The notes: generated from the sequence alone by a model not told the origin. A stretch of 64,000 bases of DNA from Marsupella aquatica (GCA_973895155.1 OZ316891.1:1798001-1862000), one strand, 5' to 3'. Numbered from the stretch's first letter, positions 33,376 through 46,040 are shown. Numbers and translations: made by a program.

Positions 33376-34042
33376 AAAAGAAGATCAACCTATTAAGATA
33401 AACGTCTGCATGTATATACTTAGAGTTAACTCAATGCATGATATTTGTTTGAAATGGATGATCTTTTTGTTGAATGATTCTATCTCTTGTCATTAGAATG
33501 AAAATTAGTTGGATGGAATATTTGATAGTACGATAATGCCCAGACTAGTACCTATTCTTCCTCTCCCTAATCCTTTCCTTATTAGAATTCATGTACTCCA
33601 AAAAGAGATAATGCGCCAGCATATGACTTTTCACTTTGGAGAAGCATTTGCAACTGCGGTATTAAATTCAATAGAGCCAATTGTATACCCTTATGTAGTT
33701 TACGGGCAGGATTGGGCTTGCACAATTTTTATCTTGTATTGAGATGGATCTCAACAAACCTCCCTCCGATGAGCCTCCCGTTTCTTTCTCGTTGGGAGAT
33801 ATTCGTTTTGTAACTCAACCCAAGGTAGCTGCCAAGGAGGCAATAGTCCGTAGGTATGGAGAAAAGGGTTATGATGTTGTGCTTTCATCCACGGAACCGT
33901 TCCTTGTGGTGTCTGCTACCCAATCTAGAATAGTAATCATGATCTTAACTTAAGTTCTCTCTTGACACTAGTAGCCATAGGCCCGGTGCTTCCTCAAGAA
34001 CCACATTTTTCCCCCCAGACATTGTCGTCTATTCTCAACAAT

Positions 34043-34054
34043 TGGTATCAGAGC
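34043..34054 (+). promoter_or_regulatory. Primer-binding site of copia-A
   Basis: TGGTATCAGAGC directly follows the LTR end CTCAACA plus two bases. It is the usual plant copia site complementary to the 3' end of initiator tRNA-Met. Confidence 0.88.
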
Positions 34055-34188
34055 ATGCTTGGGAGGTGATGAGGTTTTTTTGTGATGGTTTTCCAGTGTT
34101 TATTGTCGGTGTTGCATTTAGAGTTTTGTCGCACGAAACTCGAATGTGTGTGGCTGAGAGGATAGATTAGTGAGAGGGCTTTCTATCG

Positions 34189-36497
34189 GTGTATAGAACT
34201 CATTGGTTGGTATCCGTTGTATGGAGGAATTGGAGGTTGAGCCAATCAGGTTTACCACAAGAATTTTGGGTAGAAGCTGTCAATACCGCAGCTTATTTGG
34301 TAAATCTTTCTCCTTCTAGTGCTATCAATTTCAAAATGTCGTTTGAGATGCGCTATAAGCGGCCAGCAGACTATCATGGCTTGGTAGTTTTTGGAAGTGA
34401 TGCATATGCTCTCACACCGAAGCAGAATAGGACCAAGTTGGATCCTACCTCCAAGAAATATGTTTTTCTTGGGTACCAAAGTGGTGTGAAAGCTTATAGG
34501 CTATGGAATCCTATCGCCTGTAAGCTCGTTGTCAGTAGGGATGTTTCCTTGAATGAATCCAGATTATTGAAGGAGGGGAAGAATACTCAGGTCTCCCATA
34601 CTGATAAAGGAAAATCTCCTATCCCGGATCTTGTTGAGGGGGAGATTGGTCATGAGGTGCATGACCGGAGAGAAGGAGTTGCTCCAATTATGGAGTTGGT
34701 TCCTGTGCCAGAGGAACCAAAGGAGTTTGTTGATGCTGGTGAGCAGCAAGTGGATGCTGCTGAGCTTCAAATTGTACCAGCACACGCAAATCAACCGGAG
34801 TCATCGGCTAGAAGAACATCTAGTCGCATTGTACGCGCTCCACCAAGGTATGGACAGTGGGTTGATTCATCTCAGTTGTAAGAGGAGGATTTTGTTACTG
34901 ATGATGAGGGTGATGCGTTGATACTTGAAGAAGGGGAACTTTCTTCATTTCATGAGGAAAGTGCTTCTAAGGAGAAGCAGGAGTGGACTGCAGCAATGCA
35001 AACAAAGATGCAGTCACTAAAGGACAACAAAACTTGGGAGCTTGTCAAGTTGCCTGAGGGACAGCAAGTGGTGGACAGCAAGTGGATATACAAGCTAAAG
35101 GATCAATCCATGGTAGGTGGATCGAAGGTCTACAATGCTAGGTTGGTAGCCAAGGGATTTACACAGGAAAAAGGTGTTGATTACAATGAGGTCTTCTCAC
35201 CGGTTGCTAAGTACTCAACAATACTGCTATTGTGTGTGCTTGTTCTTATGTTTGGTCTGCTGCTAGATCAGATGGATGTTGTCACAACTTTCCTCTATGA
35301 CACCTTGGAAGAGGTGATTTTCATGAGACAACCGCTAGGTTTTGTGAAGAAAGGGCAAGAGGATTTGGTTTGCAGATTGTTGAGATCCTTGTACGGGTTG
35401 AAGCAGTCACCAAGGCAGTGGAATAAATAGTTTGATGATTGGATTCATGCACAAGGCTTTCACAGGAGTGTGTTTGACCCATGTGTGTATCTTAAACCGG
35501 TGAAGAATGTTGTCTTTGGGTTCATTGTTTTAGTGCTTTATGTGGATGACATCCTTATTGCTGCCAAGGATAGATCTGAGATTGTTAAGCTCAAGGCACT
35601 GCTAAGTGCAAAGTTTAAGATGAAGGACTTAGGGCCAGCTAAGAGGATTTTGGGTATGGAGATCACTAGGGACTTGAAGACTGGCAAGCTATGGTTGACG
35701 CAAAGCAGTTATGCGAGGAAGGTAATTGCAAGGTTCAACATGGCGGATAGCAAGCCAGTAAGTACCCCGTTGGCTCCACACTTCAAATTGTCACCAGCTT
35801 TCTGTCCTACGGATGACATAGAGAAGGGGTTGATGTCAAAGGTTCCGTATGACAAGGCAGTGGGGAGTCTCATGTATTTGATGACTTGCACTAGACCTGA
35901 TCTTGCCATGGCTATGGGCAAGGTGAGTAGGTACATGTCAAATCCGGGGAAGGTACACTGGGAAGCAATGAAGTGGATTATTTGGTATTTGAAGGTACCG
36001 TGGATCATGGTCTATTGTTTGATGCACATGCTGATAATGCTAGATCATTGATGAGCTATGTAGATGCTGACTATGCACAAGATCTGGATCGGAGGAGGTC
36101 AACAACAGGTTATGTGTTCACACTGGGAGGTGGATGCATAAGTTGGTGGTCTACTTTGCAGAAATGTATTGCTCAGTCTATTACAGAAGCGAAGTATGTT
36201 GCAGCAGCGGAAGCAGCAAAGGAAGCGATTTGGTTGGATAGACTTATCACTGAGATGGGATTGCCACACGGGAATATGAAGCTCCATTGTGATAGTCAAA
36301 GTGCACTCCACCTTGCTGTGAACCAGGTGATGGACAGCAGAGTGAAGCACATCGACGTTAGGTACCATTTTATCAGGCAAGTTGTGTTTGATAATATGTT
36401 TGAGCTAGTTAAGATTGATGGTAAACTCAACCCGGCTGACGCTTTTACCAAAGTGATTCCTTTGGAGAGTTTTTCTAGGCACCGTGATGTGTTGTAG
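34189..36497 (+). pseudogene. Copia-A pol remnant: integrase tail, reverse transcriptase, RNase H
   Basis: Homology begins at GLPQEFWVEAVNTAAYLVN, the C-terminal part of the integrase core. It runs through a linker, the reverse transcriptase (VDSKWIYKLK, LVAKGFTQEKGVDYNEVFSPV, the YVDD catalytic motif near 35540, SLYGLKQSPRQW) and copia RNase H (SYVDADYAQDLDRRRSTTGYVF, ADAFTKVIP). In-frame stops at 34879-34881 and 35428-35430 and a frame change near 35995 break it. Gag, protease and the integrase zinc and catalytic residues are absent. It cannot support its own transposition. Confidence 0.92.
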
Positions 36498-36672
36498 GTT
36501 TTGCAATTGCCTCACAAGTAGGGTTACTTAACAGTTGTGTAGATACTGAGATATGCTCTTAGTTTTGATCTACTCTCGTATAAAGAGGGAAAACCCACTT
36601 TGGTTTTTCTTTCCCGAACTTCCCGTTGAGCAATCATATTGGTAGCAGTCTTTATCCTCCCCTAGACCAGAG

Positions 36673-36685
36673 TCAAGGGGGAGAT
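36673..36685 (+). promoter_or_regulatory. Polypurine tract of copia-A
   Basis: CAAGGGGGAGAT stands directly before the right LTR start TGTTAGG, the normal position for plus-strand priming. Confidence 0.8.
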
Positions 36686-37030
36686 TGTTAGGATTTACTC
36701 TTAGGTCTAGAGTTACAACTGTACCGTAGTTAAGGCTAACCTTAGTCGTAGACTTAGTTAGGTTAGTCATGCTGGGCACACTCTATAACCAAGCGGTGTT
36801 TTCTTGGAGAGGTGGAACTCAGACTCATTGTGACGGAGCTAGTTGAGAGATAGAGAGAGCTTGCATTGTGGATGCTTGGTAGGGCCGGTCGGCCTAGAGT
36901 GCAGTAAAGCTCATGTGTGTTCCCGTGGACGTAGCCTCATGTGGAGATGAACCACGTATCTCTCGGTGTCAACTATTGTGTGTTGGATGGTTCATGGGCT
37001 TGCCATCGCGATCGTCGTCTATGCTCAACA
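36686..37030 (+). repeat. Right LTR of copia-A (intact)
   Basis: 345 bp from TGTTAGGATT to GCTCAACA. It is the uninterrupted reference for the split left LTR and for the solo LTR at 21.2 kb, showing single copies of CTAA and TTGTCG at the respective insertion sites. Confidence 0.88.
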
Positions 37031-39186
37031 TCCAGCACGCCTCCCTATGCAAGGGGACTTGCCACTCCTTGGGGAATTTAAATTCCCCACCTTTTCCATC
37101 GGCTTGCACCCCGGCTGCGGCTGCTCGCCCCGGTTACCTGCTCACCCCGGCTACCCTTGGTACCCTCCCGGGAGGGTATAATGTGACTCCCCCGCTGCGC
37201 CCCTTTTGGGGAATTTAAACCCCCCCGCGCCTGGGCGCCTCCCGGCTGCTGCCGCGCCTCGACCTGGCTCACGCCCCGGCTTCCCCTGCTTACTCGCGGA
37301 GCTCCCTCCTTAGCCCCCAAGATTCCACATGTCAAGCCCTAGGGGTGCCCCATATAGCCCCAGCAGTCATTTAGTGAGGAGGCTTGCCATCCCGGGCTCC
37401 ACCTGGTCCCACTCAATTCTTCCCCTCCTAAGCACTAGAACTTAAAGTTTGACTCCTTAGACCTTGCTATTGGGGTCTCAAAAAGAAGAAGAAAAAAAAG
37501 AGGGAATAAGGCCTAAGGGAAACGGGGTGTCCGATTAGACCGGCCCTAGTTTCAAGGTCCCAACATCCTTGCTTGTTGGGAAGTCGTAGGCATCCGAACT
37601 ATTAGGATATAAAAGTACGTAGAGACCTCCGGGGCATAGCAACCGATACTCGGGGGGGTCACTTCCATGGAAGTGGCATATCATGTGCGACGAAGTATAG
37701 GGCCATTTAAATGGTTTTGGCGGAAGACTTATTAAGTCTTCTATGGAAATATAGGGTTGTTTAATTGCAAAATGCATACGTGTCATCACATGATTGGTGC
37801 CGTACAACTTTCTAGAAAGTGACTTAGGGGGGTCATAAATGACCCAAACCGTCGCACGTGATGTATGACCCTTCATATAGTGACCCCCCCGAGAACCAAT
37901 AATGACAGAATTAACTAAAAACAAAAAAATGGCTTATTTACAATGGTTATTTACATGGCACAACAATCATCGAGGATTTTCAGTGACGGGAACCCCGTCA
38001 CAGACATCACGTAAAAGAAACAAGCTGGCCCCACAGCTTGTAGGTGGCCTTTCAGAACTTAAAAGTTGCGGTTCAACATTCAAAATGGGAGAAGGATGCT
38101 TGTCTCAAGCTAGATCCTGTTCACATGGGCACGGAAATGACGGCTTAAACTCATAATGGCTTTAATGACATTATTCCACACTAATGCGTGACTCAAGGAA
38201 TAATGATTATTGAAAACTAAGTCCTTAGTCACTTCAAGATATATTGTGTAATCCTGGCCACACATGAGCCTTGGAAGTCCTTGGACATGAAGTCATTTCC
38301 CCTAGTCCTTGGGGCCTCCGATCCTTTGGTACCCCTCTAGCTTGCTTTCGACCTACTACGGTAATATAGGACCTGGTTGATAGCATCCATTTTGTAGTCA
38401 TCAAAACACGCAAAAAATCTATAAGGTATCAGAAAACAAAATAAATTTAAAACCACTACAGTAGTGTAGTGTCTGGCTAACAACACTCTCTTCACTAACA
38501 AAATTTATTACTCTGACCTTGCTCTCATTATATTATACCTCCCTGAACCACTCTCCATCGTAGCAAAAGGGTGACCGTAGGTTCCCTTTGGTATTTGTCT
38601 AAGTATCCATATGATCCATGCAAAATGTTACAAAATGCAACGTGGGACAGAATGAAAAGTGTGACCGTATTTCTTGTTAATATTGGAAATCCAATTTTTT
38701 TTCTAGGACATGCAAATCTATACACAACTTGCAAGATGACCAAAATTTGGTAAAGAATATATGATTGACACTATATATCTAATTAAACTTCCACACTAGG
38801 ATTGCTCTCAACATTAAAAAACCATTTCTGGTTGAGAAAATTTCTGCTTGGGTAAGTAGGGAAACTGTGCAGTCAACTTGTCGCCATCACTTTTAACATT
38901 CAAAGTTTGTTCTGGTTGGTTGTTCTTAATTAACTTGGGCTACGTCCAAATCTAACCATGGTTAATTGCAAAAGTATATATATTGAGGTCAGTTGCGAAT
39001 CCCCCTTGGTTGTATCTCTTTCAAAACTCTATAGAAAATTACACTCAAATCAGTCAGAGCCCTAAGCAATATATTTATAGTGTGTACCAGTATCGCGCGC
39101 TTTTTGCATTTGCATATGAAAGCAACAAGAGATACCTGTACTGCTAGGCGTTACCCTATATGTTGTCGCTCCCTCTAAAAGGTTAA
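37031..39186. other. Spacer, no gene supported
   Basis: C-rich up to about 37330, then ordinary sequence. The stretch 37660-37740 (minus strand) is a diverged relative of the end of repeat R at about 58400-58490. Sequence 39090-39186 is the continuation of the ARIADNE unit that is also present after copy 4 (54425-54510) but absent from copy 2. Confidence 0.4.
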
Positions 39187-40078
39187 AAACACCTTAGTTT
39201 AGTCAAAAGTGAGTTGCAATACAAGGATTCCCAAGATCTTTAATTTAGTGTTTTCGGCTCTAACATGATCATTGACCAAACTAGAAGGCCTACTCCTTTT
39301 CATCAATCCAATTTGAGCCATGAGCGATATTCATCAAAGGCAGACAGTTAATTGTATTCAATTCAATAGCAAACAGGACCGATGACAGATTGACCTTATC
39401 AGTATCTGGATAGTGAGACACTTAGTTATCTCAGATTGTCAAAGATACAGTGTCATAACAAGCGACGAAAAATGGGTACGCGAATTGATCAGAGATCATC
39501 TCAGGCACTATCGTTTGTGTTCATACCGACCCTCAAACCATACATGAGTGTCGGCTCTAACTACTCATATTTAACCATATATACTCTAAACCATAATTTG
39601 GTTTGGCAGCTTACAACAAGCAGAGTGGGAGCAGTTCTCTAGCGGTCATCTATACAAGATGCAAGGCTACGGATGCAAATTAAACTAGATCCTGCAGAGC
39701 TTCTCGTCGCTGCCCAATAGGGCCGTCCTCTTGAGTTTGCTATACATCTCGTGAGCCTGCTCGTGAGCCTGCTTGTGACAGCTGAGAAGCTCAAGATCGA
39801 CAAAGCTGTGGAATTCCTAACCCAAGCGTTCGTGTATAAGTCCCAGTATTAGTTGGACGGTCTAGAGGCAGACTCCGTTATGGACTTGTGGCATTGTGCA
39901 CATTTATACCGGATCGATCACAGATCGGCGTTGAGAGCCAGGTACTTGAGGAGTCCTGCCAACTTTGTCTAAATGTGTCCACTTCGTTTTAACTTTTTCT
40001 GTACATCTGCTCACGCGCTTCCATTCTCCACGTACTGTACAAACTGCTCAAAATGTTTGTGTGCTAAACCCGTCAAGT

Positions 40079-41506
40079 TTACAAGTTTGATACGGTACTC
40101 TTTGAAGGTAGACTCTCTTCACCGTCAAGAAATTGTTGCACCTCGTTTTCGGCGCACTCATGGAGTCTCTCCAGAAAGGCTTCTGCCTCCGCTTGCGAGT
40201 ACTCCAACATTTGATCATGATCAGGTAGGTAGTAGCGATGTGCATACGTCCACTTCAGAACTTGTCGACACTCAACGATCTGCAGCCATGCTTTACTCAA
40301 GAATTCCAATTCGGACTTAGTTTGGCATTGCTTGTCGTAGAGCTTGTCGACCATCACGGACTGCACGTGCTGAAGATCTTCATGGGCTTTTCTCCTCGAA
40401 GATTCATTCGCAACCCAGCGTTCATAGAAATGCGTGTAACGGTCTAGCGAGTCTTTAGCCATTTTTCTTCTGTTTTGTACTTCATCAAGCAGACCCTGTT
40501 TCACGGCATCGTCATATCCATTACATCCGTAGTTTCCTCCCGACTCCTCATTGTGAGTGGTCCAAGCTCCAAGACAGAGCCAGCAGAATTCGAACCTGCA
40601 GGGTGCCTGGCAGGTCATATGGATGCACCCGTTATTTTTTTCTATTGGTCGCTTACACTTGGGACAAGCCTTGGAGTTGACCAGAATCCAGTTCATGTTT
40701 TCGGATTCTGAACTAAATCTCAGAACCCACTTTGCAACAGTCTCACAATCTGCAGGCCGGTGAGCCTCCTGCAAACAATTCCAGCAAAACTTGTGGGAAC
40801 ACTTGCACAGAATGGACAAAGAGCTAGCTTGTTGCTCACACTCCACTGCATACTCGCACCCCGGAGCCGGACACCACTTGGTCGTCTTCCTGTTTTCCAC
40901 GAACGCTCTCAGCCGGTATCTTGAATACTTGGCTCCGTCCTTTGGTGAGACCAACGATAGAACCATGTCTTCCAATATAGCAGCGCTGCAGGATGGATGA
41001 GTGCAGCGAAGAGTCAAACAGCCTGGGCCGTCTTCAATGGCGGTGTGGATGTATGCAGTCCAGCATGTGTCGCAGAAGAAATGTCTACACGACGATGCCG
41101 ACTTCATTTGCTCTGAATCGTGCGACTCGTAGCAGATTTCGCATGTCCTGTCTGGAAGAGATCTCTTTTCCTCTTCCTGTTGTGGATGGGATTGGACAAG
41201 CCCTGCAATTTTGCGAACTCGCTCCTCATCTTCAAACCATTCCTCATTCACTTTGCTGGAGTTCCAATTGAAGTGGTGCAAAAGAACAACAGCTTCAGGC
41301 CTCGAGAGTGATATGACAGTGGTGACCCTGGAAACCACGTCTTCTTGGCGCTGCTGGATGTCCTCCTGACTTAGAATTTCATAGTCTGAGTGCTCATTGC
41401 TCTCGTCAATCTCGACTTGTTGGTCACACTCATCATCTGCATCGTCTTCACTGTCATAGTAGACGTTGTCTTCTCCATCCGATGCCCAATCCAGAGGATC
41501 CTCCAT
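40079..41506 (-). pseudogene. ARIADNE-type RBR E3 ubiquitin ligase, copy 3 (C-terminal frameshift)
   Basis: 475-residue frame from ATG at 41506, differing from copy 2 in only a few residues (for example DDE for DDG and RCTHPSC for RCAHPSC). RING1, IBR, RING2 with the catalytic Cys in NNGCIHM, and most of the Ariadne domain are intact. A 4-bp deletion near 40114 (GAGAGTCTACC against GAGAGTCAAACTACC) shifts the frame, so the last helix and normal end are replaced by a short LPSKSTVSNL tail. The catalytic core is complete and the product might retain activity. I list it as a pseudogene because its normal end is lost. Confidence 0.85.
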
Positions 41507-41663
41507 TTGCTGAGAAGGATAAGTGCCCTAAGCCTGGCGCTTGACAACAACAATGCACGAGAAGTTGATAAATTCTCAGCGAAGGAAGAATCTTCAACAG
41601 CTTGAACGCTCGATCAGCGAAGGATTCCCGATTGCTATTTCAAGTTTTGACGGGCTTGCTTGG

Positions 41664-41671
41664 CTTAAATA
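41664..41671 (-). promoter_or_regulatory. TATA-like box of ARIADNE copy 3
   Basis: TATTTAAG on the minus strand, about 158 bp upstream of the ATG at 41506, in the same place as in copies 2 and 4. Confidence 0.45.
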
Positions 41672-42360
41672 GGCTTCGTAAGGACCCAAACTCCAGCAGG
41701 ATACGAGTGTCTGAGGGACCAACGAATGACATGCAAGATGAGTTGAGTGCAAATAAGGATTGGCCACTATAGTTGTGAGTGCCTAGCCACACATAACAAG
41801 TGACAGCGCTTTAATAAGGAACAGAGGATTTTCAGGAACAGAGGATGACGAATGACTATATAGCAGCTAATGAATATGTTGAGGAACTCAGGGATCGGCC
41901 GATTGTAGTTACGTATGACCAGCTACCAGCGCTGAAGTAAGCAACAGCTAGACCATCTGGAAAAAATCCTTATGTTTTGATAATTGGTGTCGTGGGGTTA
42001 ATTATGGCAATTTATTCTTAGCTAAGATGAGAAGCTCCGTGACTATGGTGGACCCTAAACCGTGAACCCCAAATGAAGTGGACAACGCAGTCTAATGAAA
42101 CACCTGCTTTGAGATGGCCGGGAAACTGAACTAAAACGTGTATTGAGATCAAATCCATTGTGGTGGTCGTGATTGTTGGGATCCTGGTTGGGATGGAGAT
42201 GGGATGGAAATAACAAGGTAGTGATCGACGTTACAGTTGACAATATATCGTGAGGGGAAGGAACGTACCGTCCAACCCGTTGCAGGCTGATCTGAAGCAA
42301 AAGTATTCAAACACAATTCTCCACATGTCTCACAGAAATTAAATGTGCCCGGACTACTTC

Positions 42361-42867
42361 GTTTTTGCGCTACCCCAATAAGTGATGTCTTCAGTTTTGG
42401 TGTGTTTTTGTTGGAACTCATTAGTGGCCGGGAGGCCATTTGCATGAATCGACCTCGCCCAGAGTGGAGCTTGGTGGAATGGGTACCCTCTTGTCTCCTC
42501 TTCGAAAAGAATGCTTGGTTTCAACGCCGGCAACTGTTCAGACTAGCATCGCGTTTAGGATAATGGTGCATGTTGTAAATCTGATTAATTTTGCGATTGT
42601 GAATATGGTTGCAGGGGCGCTCTTTTGCAGGCAGGGAATTTGGGTGCTCTTGTTGATAGTACTCTGGGATCAAATTATATGGAATCTGCTATGCGAAAGG
42701 TCGTGGAGGTTGGTTTCAAGTGTGTGGAAGCAACAGGGTGGAAAAGACCGGATATGACTGAAGTAGTTGCTGACCTTGAATTTGCACTGGAGATGGAGAG
42801 GGGCCTTACTACCGGTGGAGGTGATGGAACAGCCACTGTGACCCTGGGCAGCGAGCTTTTCACCTAA
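42361..42867 (+). pseudogene. Receptor-like protein kinase, C-terminal fragment
   Basis: Two exons are recognisable: 42361-42482 ([23 protein letters not shown]...PEWSLVEW, kinase subdomains IX-X) and 42615-42867 (LVDSTLGSNYMESAMRKVVEVGFKCVEATGWKRPDMTEVVADLE, subdomain XI, then a tail and stop). A GT-AG intron separates them. The ATP-binding lobe, HRD and DFG motifs are missing because homology starts exactly at the edge of the inverted-repeat arm. The fragment has no promoter and is presumably dead. Confidence 0.85.
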
Positions 42868-43910
42868 GGCAGAGAGCATACTTAGTAGGTTAGTGAAGGT
42901 GAACAGCCTCCAATTTTTGGGACTTAGAAGTATAGTTCTTGGGTTCTTCCATTCTGTCCACAATTGTTTTGATTGGACTCGTTTGGTTGGACAGTGTATA
43001 GATTACTTAACCCTTCAACTGAATATTCCTTGGTGAAGGGGATGTTCGGCAGTTGAGCCTTTGAAGATTACTTCTGTAAACCCAACTGGTGGGCAGGAAA
43101 ATTCATATGAAAACATCTGCAAAGCATATCATCTTCAGGTCTCTGATGTTCGCTATGCAATAACGCGAAGCATCAAGTTATGTGATGTCAAGAAGTGTCA
43201 GTAAGGGTTATTGCTGGAGTCTCTGTTTCATGGAGGTTTGATAAGGTTGTTTGAACCAATCGGGTACACTGACTTTTCCTTTCGTGCCGGTAAATGTTCC
43301 ACGCCTTGTCTTACATCGAACCAGAGACCAGAGCAGAGTGTGATCTCCATTGTAACCTTTCCCTTCTTTTAGTCACTCCCAACACATTGTGACTCGTGTA
43401 CTTCTTCTGGGAGTACGACATAAGCTGTAAGGCTCAGTCCCATGCGTTAGTACTGGAAATGCTTAGGTCACGAACAGCTGCAGCGATTGAACCGTCCTTC
43501 AAGACATTTTGTTCATTCCGCTAGAGTTATACGTGAGCTTCATCGTCCCGGGTAATATTCTTTTCAGATAATAGTGCACAGGTGTACTAAAACATAGCAG
43601 GTAAGACTTATCGCAACTTGAAAACTACGAAGCGCACCTTCTGACCGGTACCAGTTTGGACAGGTTCTCTTCACATTTGAGTATCGTATTTATCATTCAA
43701 GTTCATCAATACCGTAACTCAACTTTCAACGGGCATGGTCCGAGATCCATGGAGTAGGGCCCAAACCTCGGCATACTCTTGCAATTCCACACGAGCTTGA
43801 GTAAGCTCAGAGTCGTGGGCCATCAGAAAATATAAATCGCAGTAAATGGATTCAGTAATGAACCAGGTGCTTTACATGGTGGGCCATCAGGAATACAAGA
43901 AACGCATTAT
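42868..43910. other. No gene seen
   Basis: The former 3' flank of the kinase and further noncoding sequence. No repeat partner found in this window. Confidence 0.35.
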
Positions 43911-45912
43911 CTCTGCAGCAGATGTCGTCTGGTCCGCCCTTGCCAAACAGGGCGCCACTTCTGTGTGATCGATGCCTATTCGTCTAAGTCTCTCTTCTCA
44001 CGGGGCCATCGACCACATCATTCAGAAGGCCGTCTTTTACACTCTCGATCCCGAGTTTTCATACCCTGTAGTTCTTGTCATCCGGTGGTTCCATGATCGA
44101 AGAGCATGTAGTCTCGTATAATCATTCGTCCTTGCTATTTCTCGGAGAAGTCATTGACCGTCAAGTGCTTACAGACTTTCTCCAGAATGCTCGACGAGAA
44201 CTGCAATCTGTTGGCTCGTAAAAGGGGGTCTCAAAGCTTGAAAATTATGGATGAGTGCATTTGGCCATAAAGAAATGGTCATAAATTTTTCACAAGATTT
44301 ATGGAAAAGTTTTTTTGTTTGTTTTTACTTTCACAATCCTTTTATAGTGACTCATGGTAATGGCATAGGACCAATCCTTATTGCAAAAAGTTATGGACTA
44401 CCAATTCTGTAGTCTGTAACATTTTGTGTCCCAAACCCAATACTAGGCACTTAAGGTCCATGAAGTTTTCAGCTTTGAGAAACCCAAATGTTCACCTTAT
44501 AGAGCAGGTCAAAGTGCTTCCTGTGACAGATTTGGTGCCTTTCTGTCTTATGCGAGGTGGTTTTACTGTCACATGGTGATTTGGAATTAGGGTTTCTAAA
44601 TGTATCAAGAGAGCAGCAGCATAACCATAATGTAAAATAATGCACTGGTATGAAACCATCTAGGGAACAACATAGCCTCAACCAGGAGGTGTTGAAACAG
44701 GAACCCTAAACTTTAAACCTGGGGAAGTTTGCAGAAAAACATTTGGCCCGAAACTATCACTTTTGGTCACCAGTTAGGAGTGTGCGGACACACATTTCCA
44801 TGTCTGCCACTTTTTCTGGCAATTTGTCTTTGAAATTGAGCAGAGGAAGAAAGGAGATATTTGGGATGCCCTAGCTACTAGAGATCAGTCACTGACACCT
44901 AATTTGTTCTATCATGCTCCTAGGCATGTCGTCACTAGGGTTTACACTAGGCTTTTTACTTTTCAATTTTTGCTTTTTCTGGGCAAAACTGATGTGATTC
45001 ACACATTAACTGGTATTCCCTCTTTGAAACTCATTGCTCTATTTTTCTGGGCAAAACTGATGTGACTCACACATTAACTGGTATTCCCTCTTAATTTGAA
45101 TGAAAGCAAACACATTTTCTCATTCTCTCTTCAGTGCAAGAGTTTTTTGTTGCTCTACTCAAGCACAGGTTATGGACCAGTTTAAGAATAATTATTGAGA
45201 TGTCATACACTTTCATTGTTTCTTACTTGCTTTCTAGTCTATGTGATTTTCCTGTCAGTACATGATGGTCTTCCCTAGTTTTCTGCATCAGGATTTGTTT
45301 TGCATCACTTGATTGCTCTGGAAAGAGCAGCATGCATTGGGGACTGAGATGGGCAGTGTAGAGAGCCCCAACTAAGATAACTGGGGAGCATTCCTTGATG
45401 TCAATTTAAGGCATAGTGCCATGTTGCCATTAAACAAAGATAGGCCAAAAACCCAATCAATGGAGAACAGGGAAAACTAATTAAGGCCATTAACCCAAAA
45501 AACAAAACCAGGGGAGGAGCCCTGCACAAGAAAAACCACCTACGCAAACCCTACTCTAGCTACCTATCTGTAAACTGAAGAGCCTGGTAAAGCTCCTAAA
45601 GGCATACACTGTATAGGAGGGTCAAGCAACAGAATACAACTAGATGCCCAAAATCCAACAGCCTCTCCCCTCACATTTAGGTCTGAAAAGTAGTTAGAAG
45701 TGAGATTCTCTAGCAAAACTGACGAGAATTTGGAAAGGGATTGGCTAATTTTGAAGTGCGTGACAGATTTTATAGGTTTGCACCTAGTTCAATGTGATCT
45801 AGACTATGAATCTGATTCCATTTTTACTCTATAATGAGCCATCCAGCCAATGGGGGCACAATTAGTTTTCTCAAAACTTGCTTCCATTGTGTACTTATTT
45901 CAATATAGAATC

Positions 45913-46022
45913 TGTTAGACTCTACCTCTGACCGGACGACCGGACCAACCGGTCATCCGACCACCCTATATGTACTCACATTCCTGACTATACACGTACT
46001 CATTCTCATTCATACCTTGACA
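45913..46022 (+). repeat. Left LTR of copia-B
   Basis: TGTTAGACTCTACC...CATACCTTGACA, 110 bp, containing ACCGGTCATCCGACCACCCT shared with the right LTR. Confidence 0.88.
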
Positions 46023-46040
46023 CGTTATCAGCACGAAAGC
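46023..46040 (+). promoter_or_regulatory. Candidate primer-binding site of copia-B
   Basis: CGTTATCAGCACGAAAGC directly follows the LTR. This CGTTATCAGCACG type is seen in many plant copia elements and differs from the TGGTATCAGAGC of copia-A. The tRNA primer is not identified here. Confidence 0.6.

Larger units (their letters stand above)
32498..34021 (+). mobile_element. Nested LTR-like insert (probable solo LTR)
   Basis: A 1524-bp insert beginning TGGGGATTC and ending CCCCAGACA. TTGTCG is on both sides (32492-32497 and 34022-34027) but is single in the intact right LTR. TG...CA ends and absence of coding sequence suggest a solo LTR. The frames at 33509-33953 show no known domain. A promoter-like CTATAAGTAAAGAGG lies at about 32988 with a GGCTCTCTCCCCTC leader after it. 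A 6-bp duplication is unusual for LTR elements, where 5 is the rule. Confidence 0.65.
32163..37030 (+). mobile_element. Copia-A: 5'-deleted Ty1/copia element
   Basis: Two LTRs of about 345 bp (TGTTAGGATT...CTCAACA), a PBS, pol sequence and a PPT are in the order expected for Ty1/copia. Gag, protease and most of the integrase are gone. The pol fragment has the Tork/Tnt1-like features YVDD and a copia RNase H. The left LTR is interrupted by a 1.5-kb insert. Flanking bases (GTACAA before, TCCAG after) do not form a target duplication, so the copy arose by recombination or one flank was lost. Its LTR is the source type for the solo LTR at 21.2 kb. Confidence 0.88.
39187..42368 (-). repeat. Right arm of 3.18-kb inverted repeat (ARIADNE segment)
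   Basis: Reverse complement of 16897-20081. Its outer edge cuts into a receptor-kinase gene fragment at 42361-42368. Its inner edge continues into sequence shared with unit 4, so this arm is closer to the ancestral layout than the left one. Confidence 0.9.
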
